Shown: piece by piece, positions 14,331 to 26,787 of the stretch
Position numbering within the stretch: the stretch's first letter is position 1
Layout of the letters: each line of letters opens with the position of its first letter
Origin: Pelargonium x hortorum
Lineage: Eukaryota > Streptophyta > Magnoliopsida > Geraniales > Geraniaceae
Direction: 5' to 3'
NCBI GenBank assembly: GCA_036897525.1
Contig: JAYMTJ010000070.1
Span: 1 to 54,381 of the forward strand
DNA: 54,381 nucleotides
Made by a program: the position numbers and the translations under genes
Notes under the pieces: model-generated
Seen by the model: the letters and a program-made list of their open reading frames with translations, nothing else
Told to the model about the DNA's origin: nothing
Databases searched by the model: none

Positions 14331-14362
14331 CTCTCTCCTTTTTTATCTCTCTCCTTTTTTAT
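14331..14362. repeat. 16-bp tandem duplication
   Basis: ctctctccttttttat occurs twice without a gap. Confidence 0.85.
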
Positions 14363-17300
14363 AGAGACACAAGATTAAGATTCTTGTTAAATATGCAGGA
14401 AATTTTTCCTACTATATTATATACATAAGTTTCGGATTGATAAATACTGGCGGACTTCAAAACCTTGAAAATAAAAGAAAAGATTAGAAGTTTATGCCCT
14501 TGCCTTAACTCAATCAAACAAAAGCCATTGACTACTTTTTGCTGCTAAAATCCCAGATCATTTCAAACAAACCTAGAATTAAGTTATTAAAAGAGAGCTA
14601 ATAAGGGTACTCCATACTATACTATATACTTTAAACTCCGCTTCAAATTAGCGTTTCAATTACAGAATTAGGCTTAGCGAAATGCCACAGAAATTGATTG
14701 CTTGTACCAAAATTTGCAGTATAACTTGGTTTTACCTGTACAAAATAGAAAATTCCTCTATTTTCTAGACCTAATCCCTGCCGTTATTAAACGGGAAAAG
14801 GTACACTACACTTTCGAAAATTTAGATTCCCCTCGTTGTTTGTTTCTAAAGCCCAGATAACTTCAATGCATTTTAGTTTAAATTACTACAAAGCCTTGAA
14901 ATTTTTAACTTTTAAAATACTGGGTGACTTTTTTTTCTACCTCTAATAAATGAAATGTTTTATCCTTTTCAGCCAGGCCTATAAGCACATTCCCAACATT
15001 CAGATTCTATCGAGTCAAATAAAAGCAATTAAACACGCTGCGAATGTCCCAGAGTTTCCTTATAAGATTCTTTGTATAGCTTCTTAGGTATAGCTTCTTA
15101 GTATCAAGATATGGTTGACCTTTTGTTTTAAGGCTTTGAGGACCCCCGCCTCCTTGCGATAGAAATTATCAACAGCCGGTCTTAAATTTAGATCCTCCTT
15201 TTGGGGGCTCTTAGGGTATCTGAAGTCCGCGTGAGGAGTATCTCCTTCGGTTATAGAGGTTTTATTACTAGTTTATAAAGTACTTAGGACAAGGAGCAGT
15301 ATCCTAGCAATAAACCTAAGGAAAACTCGTTAATCAATAAAATTTCCGAGTTCGTAAGCCAGTAGGGTGTTTTTTGACAAGGGTAGACATTCTTCCTTAC
15401 TTGTGTTCTGCTGTCTTTAATAGTATCCAGTATCTGATAACAAGGGTTTGCTTATTTCCCTCATTATTTGTTTGTGAGTTACTATTCTTGTCCAGTATCT
15501 ATAGTTAAAAAAACCCTTAAGGAAGGAAGATTGGCATATTCCAATTACTTTAGGTTTAGGGATTTCCAGATGGCTGACCCTTAAAAAAGCGTTCTTAGAA
15601 TACGAGAAAAAAATACCGACTACTTTAATAATTTTTGTCTCCCCGAAATCCCTTACCTTAGTCTTATTAAAAAGTTTGGAGCTCGGTATCATTTTCACTA
15701 GTTATACAGACTTTCTACTGACTTTACATGGAGAATCTCTTTGCTTTATGGACTCTACTTTGCATGTATTTTAAGAAAAGCCCGGCTCTATTCGCTTTAA
15801 AGCCGTTATCTTCCGAGGAATATAGCCCTATTGCAGCGGGATCGAATACGAATTCCTTAAAAATACAAGAAAGAGTCCTCGGCTTCCTATGCTCCGTCTA
15901 ATTATCGCTCACCAGTCTATTTCAGTGAGTAAATGCATAACATCGCTCAATGTAAGGACGAATTTCGGATAGCAAAAAACTTAAGTCGGGATTTCAACTA
16001 TTACATATGCTATCTCTCGCGCGAATTGAATTAAAGTACACGTGAACGTGACGCGCATAAAGGGTTTCAATTCTTTCCTTCTTGAGATTCCTAGTTAGGA
16101 GCTTCCGAGCTAATAATACCCCTTTCCTAACTCTAAAAATGTGCCCTTTTCACTCTGCAAACAAACTAATTCAGGTCAGATGATTGCTGGTATTGTTAAC
16201 GGATTCTATAGTTTCCTTATTTGTTTTAGTTCGTTCGTAAGGCTTACTAAGAGGTAGACTCTATAGTCAGTTGGAATATAAGGAAGTCCTAAGGTCTCCA
16301 GTGGGTAAGGGTACCTAAACTTAGATAAAGATTTAGATGGAAACTTTAAATTCTCTTTCTTTCTTAAGAACTCTCTTTATAAGTCAAACTTTTTTTAACC
16401 TATTAGCAAAGGTTGCTGTTATTTTGTAGATTGGTGTAATTAGAAAGAGTCCCGTTATCAAGCCCTTACCTTATAAGGAAAAGCTGCTTCTAGAATTCTC
16501 GAGTCACCTGGGTGGGGGGCATATTCAGTTTTGTACGTCTTCTTTCTTTAATCTGCTGAAAAAAACGGAAAGACTAGAGCTACCATAATAAGATATTAGG
16601 AATAAAAATACCAAAAGCTAACGACTAAACAGGACTCTATAAATTCGGTTTAGGTTTAATAAGCTAAACTTTCGGGTAACATATTTAGGCAGGAAATACT
16701 TTGATAACGAGAATCTTTTTTAAAATTTAAAGCTTTGAACGGAACTTGTTCTATCTAAATGAATTCAGGTCAACTTTACCGCCTCAAGAGAAATTAGATT
16801 TAAGTTTTTTTTTTTACTTTTGTAGAAGACTTTTTGCTGGAATATATTCTAGCATCTCCTTGTTTTGAGAATGACTATTGATGGAAGCCCTTACTACTAT
16901 GCTAGGCGAGCAGTCGATTTCCAGCCTAATGAGGATTCTGTATCCTTTTGAAATAAAGTTACCCATATTAAAAAAATACCTGGATTTGTATTTGAGAGAA
17001 CCTTCCTTAAGAGAAATGGGCTTAAGGGCGAGAATCCAGATAAAGTTCAGTCTATTTTTCTCTGCCTGTGGGATATACATTATATAAGATTCTGCAATTA
17101 GATGAATCACAAGAAGTTGAATAGTTTCATAAGGGAAAGGGCAGCTCAGTAAACCCAGTAAGCAATAAGTCCAAAGGCTACAGTCCTCTTCCAAGAAAAC
17201 TAAAAAACCGACGAATTAAACACTTAATATAACCAGTAAACCGATAGACCGGTAGTTAGATGAGTTCCTTGAAGGGTTTACTAAAACTTCAAAAGCAGTA

Positions 17301-18025
17301 TTCAATTTGTTTTACATTTTTAGTAAGGGCAAGCAAATATCCTCTTTGCGACTTCTATAAATCTAGTATTTTAGTAAGGTAACCAGGACTGCTTAGACTT
17401 CGAGAAACTTCTTTCCTTTGACTGAAGAATCTTCTTTTTTGTGAAGCTATCGCCTAGCCTAGTGAAACCCGAGAAATATTGCAGAATTTAGATATTAATT
17501 ACCCCAAAAGGAGCCCCTAGAATTCCGCAAAGGGGCCCGTATCGAAGAGGTCGAAGGTCGAATCACTCCCACCGAATAACGTAACAAAAAAAAGTATAAC
17601 ACCAGGACTTCCGGATTAAAGCTACAAATTATAACTTTCTTTTTTTGAGTCCAGAGTTATAAGAGGGTTTACATTTTTACCAGTAAAGCAGTTTTTTAAG
17701 GAAGCTTTTCCCAGTTCTTCGTTGGTCACTATTACTGGATATTTGGTCTATTTTATACAGATTTATAAAAGAATGCGCCTTAATTTACTGAGGTTTTCCT
17801 ATACTTCTTTACTTTGCTTTGAAGTTCCAAAGCTTTAGAAATAAATAAGTCATTTAAGAATAGTCCATATAAGATCCTTGTAGAAAAGAGCTGTGGGTAT
17901 ACATAAATTATACACAAAGATTCGTGCTGCCTTAACCTTAGCATATGGAGCTCTCCTTTTCTTTTCCCGAAACTTCCTTGCTTGTCGAATCCCTGGTTTA
18001 ATTAGGAACATTTTTTTAAAAAAGG

Positions 18026-18046
18026 GTAGAGTGTAGAGTGTAGAGT
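18026..18046. repeat. 7-bp microsatellite, three copies
   Basis: gtagagt is repeated three times in tandem. Confidence 0.85.
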
Positions 18047-21000
18047 ATTAAAGTAAATTAGAACTTTTACCTTTACCTTGTAAGACGCTTTCCTTCTCCC
18101 GAGCTCTCATAGGACAATACCAAATATTTATACTAAACGCTGGTTGTATTGTAGCCCGAGGAGCTCTAAGTAGGCCTGAAAAAAACCTTAATTAAAGGGT
18201 TAAGATACCTTTTTGATAGTGAAACCAAGGAAATTCAATTGCTTTTAGAGAAGCTACCTTGTTTTTGTACTACTACAAGATTCTCTATGTCTACAAGGCA
18301 GAGAAGTTTTACAAGTAAGTCCAGTCTTAAACTCACTTTAATTCTCTTTTAGAGTCTTTATTTGCAGCTGTTTAATGTCAAATACAGGGAACTGTGTATG
18401 GTCTACGATAAGATTTTATTAAGATTTGCTATCTATTTACTAAGAGTAAAAGGACTTTCCTTAACCCGCTAAGGAACCCGCGGATACTTGTTAGACTTTA
18501 CGTGCATTATGCTTTTAGAATATTGACTTGCAGTACTCTACCTCAAAGTTTACTTTTAGCTTTTGAGTATATACCTATAATTTGAATATTTTAAGAGAAT
18601 GAAAAATATAGAATAGAGTAGACAAGAACTTGAGGTTTTTTTTGTGCGACTCTGCTTTTAAAATTATCGAGTAGTTTTTTAATATGAAATTATAAAAAAG
18701 GATTCCTCTAAAAAAAAATTATTGCTTTTATTTTAGAAGGGCACCCACATTACACAAATGCACTCAAATAGTTTAGCTAAACTTTAGTTCTCAATTTCTA
18801 GACTAGTAAGGGGGAATCTACCTCCTTTTTCCAACTACAAATTTTACTACTATGAAAGCGTAAGCTAAGTTAGATAAATACAACAAGGTTAGAAGTATTT
18901 AGGAAATATAAGATTAACCAGATTCTGTGTGGAACTAGGGGCTATCGATGTGATAAGTAATGCTAGCAATTACTCGTGAGCTTTACTTTACAGACTTTCA
19001 TAAAGCTTTTTTTTTAATAATATGACAAAAAAACTTACTTGTCTTACATGCTTTTTGTCATTTGAGAAATTCTATAGCTTTCAAGGGATACTTGAAAAAT
19101 GAGTTCTTATAAGTTACTAGATTTAATGACAAGGATCGCTGTTGAGAAAAAAATCTAGTAAGAAGTTTATATCCGTCAGATGTTTAGTTCTTTTAACCTA
19201 TCCAAGATGTATTTACAAACTAAAGTTTAGTTATTGAGACCCTTTTAGATATCCTATATTATTAAGAAACAAATGATTAGGGTCTTTTAAGAGCAGGAAG
19301 CGCTCAGTCTAAAATCAAGGGATTCCTCTTATTAGTTTCGGGTCTTCAGTATAGTTAAAAAAACTCTTAGAATAGAAGTCTATAAGCAAACACTCCTTTT
19401 CTTTTCCTTTTAAAGGGTTCTTGCAATAATGCTAGATTCCTCCAAATTCTAAACAGCATTTAAAGAAGAGTGAGTTCTACTTAGCCCAAGCCCTACAGCA
19501 AGCGTATCCCTGTAAGAGCGGTGAGAGTAAGTCCTGTTAGTATTCTCCGTAAGGAGTAAAAGTGCCCCTTCATCTTCAAAAAAAAGTTGTTGATTTTTAT
19601 CAAAGAAGAGTCTAACTTGGCTCAAATCTTATCAAGAAAAACTGGAAAGGTAGAATGCGGATCTTTCATCATATTCTCAAACAGGTCTTTTCTAAGATTC
19701 TAAGATATTTATTTCCTTTATCGGATGTAATAAAACTAGATCTCATCCGAATGCCTCCTTAGTTAGTTACCTAATCGGATTAATGAAGTTCCCTGAAATG
19801 AAAGGTGTTTTGCTTTGTCAGCAACTCTCTGAAATCTGAGACTCTATCGAGTATCTCTAAAGCCTCACCTCGAACCTGGGAATTCCTGTCATGCTCTAAC
19901 AAGAAAAATTCAGTTTGCTCTAATAAACTCGACCATAACCAGAATTCCTGGTTGATTTACTAGTTGTCATAACCCTGCTAATCTAATATACTAGGGCTAA
20001 ACTCAGTGACTCTACTACTCATTGAATGCAACTCTATCTAAGTGATTCCATAATTAAGGAAAGAAAGAAGGTTTCCATTAACAACGGAAGAAATAAGTCA
20101 TAATTAAGGAGCCCGCAAGAAGAAAGTTCTAAAACCTGGGTCCTGCTAAGTTCCAATATTCAACTAGCCTTTAAGTATCAGATAGGTCTAGGCCATAGGA
20201 GTTAGCTATATAGAATAGAGGGAAAAGTCAATCTAGTTCCTAGGAAAGGTATAGCACTAATAGAAAGAGTTATGAAGAAGAGTGTACCTTTATATAAAAG
20301 TGAAATGAAGGAGTAATCAATATAGCTAGACCCGGAAGTTTCCTGGGAATCCCGTAGGTAAAGCAAGACGCTAAAGAAATTTTGATAGGTTCAAAAGCGA
20401 AAGCTTTTTGCGTGAATAAGCGCGCCTCGGTCCTCTTTGTGATTTTGTATTCACACAATATGGATGGCAAAATAGAGAGTAGGAAAACGGAGGGTTAGGT
20501 CATTAAAAAGAAAGTTCGATTCTGTGCATGTTTAAGTTATAGGGACTCCTGGGGCGCCCTTAGTACTATATTTAGGCAAGATTTTTTGGGTACACTGACT
20601 GAGTATAGTATTGATGTATAATCCCTCGAATTTTTAAAGTCATGTTAAAATAGAAATGAAAACAAAAAAACTAATGGCATATTGCCGCAAGAGCGGAAGT
20701 TCCCTTTAGGAGAAGAGCTGACGAATTTCCCAAGGCACTTTTCATATACTGTATTTGAGCGGGTAACCCTCTACCATACACTTTCTATAGTTTAGTAAAG
20801 GAGAGGGGGTTACTTTATGCTGTTTTGATTAATTGGAAACCTTCTATTATTTATATATGGGATAATCTTGCTTTGACTCCTTCTTGGAAATACTTTGTTT
20901 CCCAAATTTCTTTATATTGGGCTGGGGTATTTATTTATAAAGCTTTTCTTAGCTTAGGTAGATAAGGTAAATATAGGGTAAAGGTGAGAGAGCTCGTCAG

Positions 21001-23324
21001 GAGCTTACTGCTATTTAATCCTTGGCATAAAACAAGAATTCACTCTATGAAGTCACAAAAGGAAGGAAAAGCTTGAGTCAAGGGTCTGTCTATTTCAAAA
21101 GAAAGAGATCACTCAGCATAACCTATACTACAAGAAGTAACTGTTTCTTCAATTAAAGGGTAAGGCTAAGGACACTCAAGATAAAACTGAGTAGGTACTA
21201 AGAAATTAGTTATAAAAAAAAGGCGAATAGGACGGATGCTCTATTTATAGAAATTTGAATCAAATACGGAATTTTGTCAATGCAGGTTTTCTTAAACTTC
21301 CTTAGGTACAGCATAAAAGATTTCTTAATAGTAATTACTTTACAAAATCCTTCATGTGGGGCTCTTTTTTATTTCCTGCTAAAAGGTTCGCTTAGAATAT
21401 AATAGCAAAAATAGATAAGATGTAAGTTTAATATATAACAGTTTGATACCCATTTTTATAGTAGCAAGGTATGAGTAAAAACCCTAAACCAAAGAGTATA
21501 ACAATTTAGTGGATTGAAAAAACGGGTTAATGAATTACTTAATATCAGATAGATAATATTAAAAAATTATTATCTTTGTTTTTCTATAGCTGTTGCTATT
21601 AGTTTTGAAAGAATTTTCAATCAAAGGTATTTAATTTATCAAGCAACCTAGACAGTGAAGAAAAACTAAATCCTGAAACAAAAGCAAAAACGATAAAAAT
21701 AAAGGCAGATATTCTCAAAGTTTTCTTATATATATTTTGAAAAGAATAGAACTGACAGAAAGTAAAAGACAGCTATTACTCCATGTTCTCCCAAAACATA
21801 TATGCATTCCTTTTCCGAAATCCTTTTAGGAATAATAAATAATATGTATTTGTAGTATTAAATAATAAACCCCCAAAAATTAGGAAACATATTGGGGTAC
21901 TCTTTGGATACTTTTTTTAAGGAAACCCCTGTTATATTATAATATAACTTGCACATATCTCACAGGTGTCTATCTGGGTCATTTTGTACCAAACTCTACG
22001 TAAATATAGAAGTACTAAAGATTCTAAATTATCGTATTTTAGCGGGCCCTAGTTCTGCGTCGAAAAAGGCTCTAATCTAAAGAGCGGAATATGTGTCTTA
22101 TGAGTGAGTCTACAAATAACTAAGCATCTCCTTGGTCCCAGAGTTGTAAACCTTTCTAATTGGCAAATTCAGTTCTGAAATAAATCAGATATAAATAATG
22201 AAGAAATCCTAACAGCCGGCCTCTGTCTCGTATTCAGCCCAAGGAAAGAATTCCCGGATACTATTAGTTTAGTTGGAGAATAATTGCAAAAGTTATGCAT
22301 ACCATGAACGGGGTTTCTGTCTTTTTTGCTAATGCTTAGAGTTTTTATCCTTTTACCACCCCCTTGCTTTTGTCTTACTCCAGGGTTTCTGACTATCTGA
22401 AACTTACCCTAATAAGAGAGATTTCTAAAAGCAGAGAAAAACTTGATATAACATTTAGCGCAAACGCTTGGGAGGGCCCTTTTAACTCCTGTTGAATACA
22501 TCTCACGAATTTTTTTTGTAGTAATTCCTGCGGACTCAAAATTTGCTTGATTTAAACACCCTATAATATAATGAATGAGAAACTAAAGGAAAGCACTTAA
22601 AACCCCATCTGCCGCCTACCTAGATATGGAAATTCCTTTTTTTTTGTATCCTATTTCTTTCTGACTATTCCTAAATATTCAAATATATACTATAAAACGG
22701 AAACGCTTCTTCATTAATGTACCCAACCAACACAAAAAGAGAACCCTGGGGACTAGCCCTGTTTAAACTTCAACTCTTCGATTTAGTGAGCAGGATCACC
22801 CTGTTTATAACACTTTTATTATTATGGCCATGCGCTATACCAATTCAATTTAAAAGGATAGTTCCAACCTTATCTTAACAGCTCTGTGGTAATTGAAAGT
22901 TTTTTTAGATTCCAACGAAATGGATCCATTCCATTACTTTTGTGTAATGAGATTAGTGCTACAAAAAAAAGCTTGACTTTCAATTTCAAATACTAATCAA
23001 ACGACCTAAAATTTGTTCGGGATAAGGAATCCATCGCTCTTTCTACAGGAGGGGTCCTTAATTATGGAATCACTGGGATCAAGGGCTCCGTGCTACCCTA
23101 GCTTAATCGGAGGTTGGGGTAATTTCTCTGGACTTTGCAGGTGTTCAAGGGTGGCGTTATAGGGATTAAGTTATTAGATTTCAAAATACAAGGTATAGCT
23201 ATCAAGATAGAGATTCTTAAAGCTACAAGAGTTAAGGCTCATAAGACCAGGTTAGAAGGCTGTTATAGGTGTAGCAGCTGCTTGAGAAATTTTCTAGTGA
23301 AATAACAAAAAAAATCGTAGGAAC

Positions 23325-23487
23325 GGACAAGAAAGTCCGAAGGTAAGTAATAAATATAAGAAATCCGCAGGCATTTACAGATAGCTGACTCAAAAGAATC
23401 CAAAAAAATACGCCTAGTCCATTGGAATTGAGAAAATTCTGTCCCTATTGTCACAAACATACTATTCACGGCGAGATTAAGGAGTAG
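23325..23487 (+). pseudogene. Plastid-derived rpl33 relic
   Basis: A transferred plastid fragment. The last part translates as [20 protein letters not shown] followed by HGEIKE and TAG at 23485-23487, which is the C-terminus of plastid ribosomal protein L33 including its CPYC pair. Upstream, the words gaaagtccgaaggtaag and catttacagatagctgactc still align with the start and middle of rpl33. At least one frameshift, an in-frame stop and a deletion of roughly 40 bp lie between them, so the copy is dead. It shows intracellular transfer from the chloroplast to this genome. A short open frame on the opposite strand (23263-23505) is only a shadow of this relic. Confidence 0.8.
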
Positions 23488-23593
23488 ATCGAACCCAATA
23501 TCCATCCTGTCTCACCTTTCAAAGCAAAAAAAAAAATGGATTTAAATCCTTAAGGAATCCAAAGCGCCTATGCTACCCAGTTCGAAAAATCGA

Positions 23594-23636
23594 GGCACCT
23601 AAGCCGCTGGTTTTGAAAAACCAAGCCACAGATGCC
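23594..23636. repeat. Imperfect hairpin between the rpl33 and trnG relics
   Basis: The arms ggcacctaagccgctgg and ccaagccacagatgcc pair imperfectly over about 16 positions around a short loop containing ttttgaaaaa. The core ggttttgaaaaacc resembles a serine UGA anticodon arm, but no acceptor or T-arm can be built around it. It may be a decayed tRNA or simply a hairpin. Its G+C content is higher than in the flanks. Confidence 0.35.
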
Positions 23637-23756
23637 AACCCCTACATTCTTTGGAACAAAAGAAACTGACGGAAACATAGGAATCTCTTTCGGAATGGCT
23701 ACACAGGAAACTGAAGAGCTCTATCTAGAAACCCAAGAAATCTCCCCTTAATTTAA

Positions 23757-23838
23757 TATAATAAGTGGGAATCGAACCCACGTTTTGTTTTCTCTATGGC
23801 AAAGAGAGATTGTACCACTCGACTATATCCGGATCCGC
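23757..23838 (-). pseudogene. Plastid-type tRNA-Gly(GCC), probably decayed
   Basis: Read on the minus strand, ggatatagtcgagtggtaca is the D-arm side of plastid trnG-GCC. It is followed by anticodon stem TCTCT/AGAGA around TTGCCAT (anticodon GCC) and T-arm GTGGG-TTCGATT-CCCAC. These three arms are intact. The acceptor is not: the 5' strand reads ccggata, preceded by a second ggatc copy, while the 3' strand ttattat cannot pair with it. The variable loop is about five bases longer than in the plastid gene. This is a plastid-derived copy whose 3' end was lost or replaced. It is probably non-functional unless the acceptor is repaired after transcription. Confidence 0.7.
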
Positions 23839-24290
23839 CAACGCAAAATGCATTTTATTAGTATGTGATTTTGCACTGTACAATTCCTTCTGTCGTGTAT
23901 CCCCGATTAATGCAACCCCAGATGCTTCAATTGTCGATTGATTCTAGTCTAGTAGCGAAAGGTTATACCTTTGGTAGGTTCTATAAATGTGGGTGAACCT
24001 TATTCGACGAGTCCCAATGGGCGGCAGAGGAGAAGAAGCAAGCACTACGTCTAGGAATAAACAACACGAAACCCTTTTTTAGAAATTACCCCTTTTCCTT
24101 ATGGGGATCGGGACTAAGAAGAATGGTTGGTACAAGAAACATCCATCTCGTTCGTACTTTGAATACACGTATAACCATCGAAGACTGTTGAAGTGCCCCA
24201 TTTCCCAGGAATTCGTTAGGGGGCGTTGAGGACAAATCCATTTTTTTTTTAGAATTCGCACTTTTTTATTTATCGGGTACCAATACGCTT
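23839..24290. other. Unidentified higher-GC stretch beside the trnG relic
   Basis: Around 23.99-24.06 kb the G+C content rises to about half, unlike the flanks, and the sequence looks like normal plant mitochondrial DNA. Short open frames exist on both strands, for example FDESQWAAEEKKQALRLGIN on the plus strand near 24.0 kb and a 60-codon minus frame at 24079-24261. I recognise none of them. It may be a further transferred plastid or nuclear piece, or conserved mitochondrial spacer. Confidence 0.4.
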
Positions 24291-26713
24291 GATGTTAAGA
24301 AAAAAGATTTTGAAGGAAAGTTGGCAAGAGAGTTTTTGTAAAAACACTAGCCCCGCTAAGTTAATAATGAGACAATTTCAATTTTTGATTCCGGACTTTT
24401 GTTTGACTAGACTCGGTCCTTTATATCCGGTTAGTTAAAGTTTAATCTGGGTATAATTTTGTATACAAAGTACTAAGAATTTTCTATACTCTAGGAATTA
24501 GCTCGGATCCTCTCGAGGGTTTTTTATACAATTCTATATGGGTCTCCCAGTAAGTCAAAAAGAAATATTTAAACTTAATAAAAGCTAAAGAAAGGTATTA
24601 TAGTTTTATGCTAACTCATTTACTGGTAATTCTATGAAAATAAGAATAAACTACCCAAACTTAACTCTATCTATATAGGATAGGACGCACCTGTTCTGTA
24701 CTTTATCAACCAAAGATATTCCAGAAAGAAGAAAGTAAGGAGTTTCTGTTATGTCCTTAATCTTTCAATAAAGAACTAAATGGAATGAATGCGAGTTCTC
24801 GGTTTAAGTAATAAGTAATTAAGAGAAAATGCTAAGAAACAGAGGGGAGATAAGTTACAGGCTTAGGTTTCTTTCCTTTAGTGTATAGGTTCTCAGCCAG
24901 GGTATTGTGAAGATAGGCATGCATAAGAAAAATCAAACAAATATTTCTTAGAAAAGTTATAAGAGAATCGCCCTCATAATACTCGAAATTGAACCCGGTT
25001 TAAGCCATATTTATTTATGAGTGGCCTCCCTAGCCTAGTAGTATTAACTAGAATAGCAAGGGTGCTCTGTAGTGTATAAAAAAGAAAGTCATTTTCTTTG
25101 CAAGCTTAGGAGTTTTTTTTCTCCTTTCTTGATCCGGTTCCGGGACTGAGGTAAAAGAATAACCAAAAGATTATATATACTTCCAGCTCCCACTTATTGA
25201 AAAGTCGCATTTCAAGGTAACCTTAACTTAAAAATTTTCATTAAAAGGGCCCCAAATCTAGAAAAGAAAGTACAGATCTCTAAATTTATGGGGCATAAAA
25301 CTTACTCTTAGGAGGAAAAAATAGCTATTAATAGTGGGTATTTTGATATAAGAATTCGATCTAAACTTACCATTGATAAAGTTCCACTTTAGTATACTTT
25401 GAGAGGACCTCGTAGTTAAGTTAAGCCGAATAGAATCTAGGTCTAAAAGTACTTGATAAAATTCTTTGTTTTGTATCTTCGGTTTTGACTCTTTTTTTGC
25501 CGGAGTTCTTATGTATACTAATAAAGTTTTTTTTACTTGTTATGTAGTATTACCTTAAACTTAAAGGAGTGTCTACCTCAATTTAATACTATGTTCTCCT
25601 GTAAAAGTATAACATCCACAAGGGAAAGGTAAATCAACGAAACCTTTTGTAGTTTGTAGAATACTGCGGTAAACGGCTATGTTTATTTACAACATTATAC
25701 TCTGTGTAAGGGGGACTCTAGTAGAGAACTGAAGTAATGGCGTTAGGGTTTTCACTGATCAAGGTTATAAAGTAGCAAAATCTAAAGGGCTCCTAGTAAT
25801 GAAACAAAAGGAATCCTCTTTTATTTATATCCCGCAATTCACAAGTTAACGGGCCTAGAAATACAGGAAAATATAAGGACCCTACTTTTTTTTTTCTCGT
25901 TCTTGCTTTCCTAACCAATATCTAAACGAGCGCAATAAAAAAAGATTACCCTTCTAGTTAAAGGTATCCTATAATCTATAGAATATCATAGCCCGAGCCT
26001 CTCTCAGGAGCTTTTTCTTTTCGCAAGTAAAAAAAAAGTTCCTATTCTGTCCCCGATATAGATATAAAAGAAAATGAAGTAATTACAGCTTAACTACCGG
26101 GTGTTTATTTACGGATTACTTTATTAAAAAGGAAAGGCCCTGGTATAATAGAAAGAAGGGGATAAACCCATAAAAGTTAAAAAGGAAAACCTAAGGCGAA
26201 CCCGACAATTTTCCAGTCCAGTACTTTTCTACCCCAGTAAAATTACGATCTAAAAACAGTTAAAATAAAAAAGAGATTCCTCTGAATTCCTCTGAGGAGT
26301 ACATATGCATGCAAATTAAAAAGACTTTAAATTTGTTGAAATTGACTAACTGAAACCCAAGACTGACATTGACATTAGAGACACTAATAAATCTACAAGT
26401 AATAAGGATATTAGAACACCTTTAAAACATAGAGAAAAGTAGCGGATTCAGCATGGATATAAAAGAGTTGTTAGGATTAGAGGATAGAAGATTTCCAAAG
26501 TTTGATTACGGACAAATTAACTAGAATAGGTATGAGATAAGATAGAAGTTTTTTAATACCCCTATTCGTAATAAAGATGCATATCGAGCTAAAAAAGAGA
26601 CGTCCAAGAAATTCAATGGTAGGGACTCCGATTTTCTAGCGTTACCGGTATAAAATTTAAGAAGTTGCCCCCCGGAGAGAAGTTAACTATTAGTCTTCTA
26701 TTCCCTGTCTAGT
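24291..26713. other. Gene-free AT-rich spacer
   Basis: No recognised gene or RNA. An 11-base duplication attcctctgaa/attcctctgag lies near 26,276-26,297. Confidence 0.55.
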
Positions 26714-26787
26714 ATTACTTAAAGGCGGTGGTTAGAGCACAGACCCAACAATATAGATAGCACTGGTTCAAGTCCTGTGATAGTAAT
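26714..26787 (+). pseudogene. tRNA-like relic, isotype unresolved
   Basis: The 74-base segment has tRNA dimensions. Its ends attactt and tagtaat pair over six positions like an acceptor stem. It contains ggtggttagagcac, a typical D-loop and D-stem string, and actggttcaagtcctgt, a T-arm with four of five pairs. The D-stem 5' strand (aggc) does not match gagc, and no anticodon stem forms across agacccaacaatatagatag. The D and T words resemble isoleucine GAU-type tRNAs, but without an anticodon arm the isotype cannot be assigned. Confidence 0.5.

Larger units (their letters stand above)
12506..23324. other. Gene-free AT-rich spacer
   Basis: Nearly 11 kb without a recognised gene. Small tandem duplications occur at 14331-14362 (16-bp unit ctctctccttttttat, two exact copies), 15075-15102 (14-bp unit, two near-exact copies) and 18026-18046 (7-bp gtagagt, three copies). 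The longest open frame (126 codons, minus strand, 16814-17194) lacks any motif. A 57-codon frame at 15728-15901 (MENLFALWTLLCMYF...) is also unrecognised. Confidence 0.6.

Noticed and set aside
15728-15901. 57-codon frame with a protein-like composition
   Set aside because: Considered as a small mitochondrial gene such as atp8, but no conserved residues match.
16814-17194. 126-codon open frame, minus strand
   Set aside because: Chance length, no recognised domain, and composition like the surrounding spacer.
23263-23505. 80-codon minus-strand open frame
   Set aside because: Antisense shadow of the rpl33 relic.
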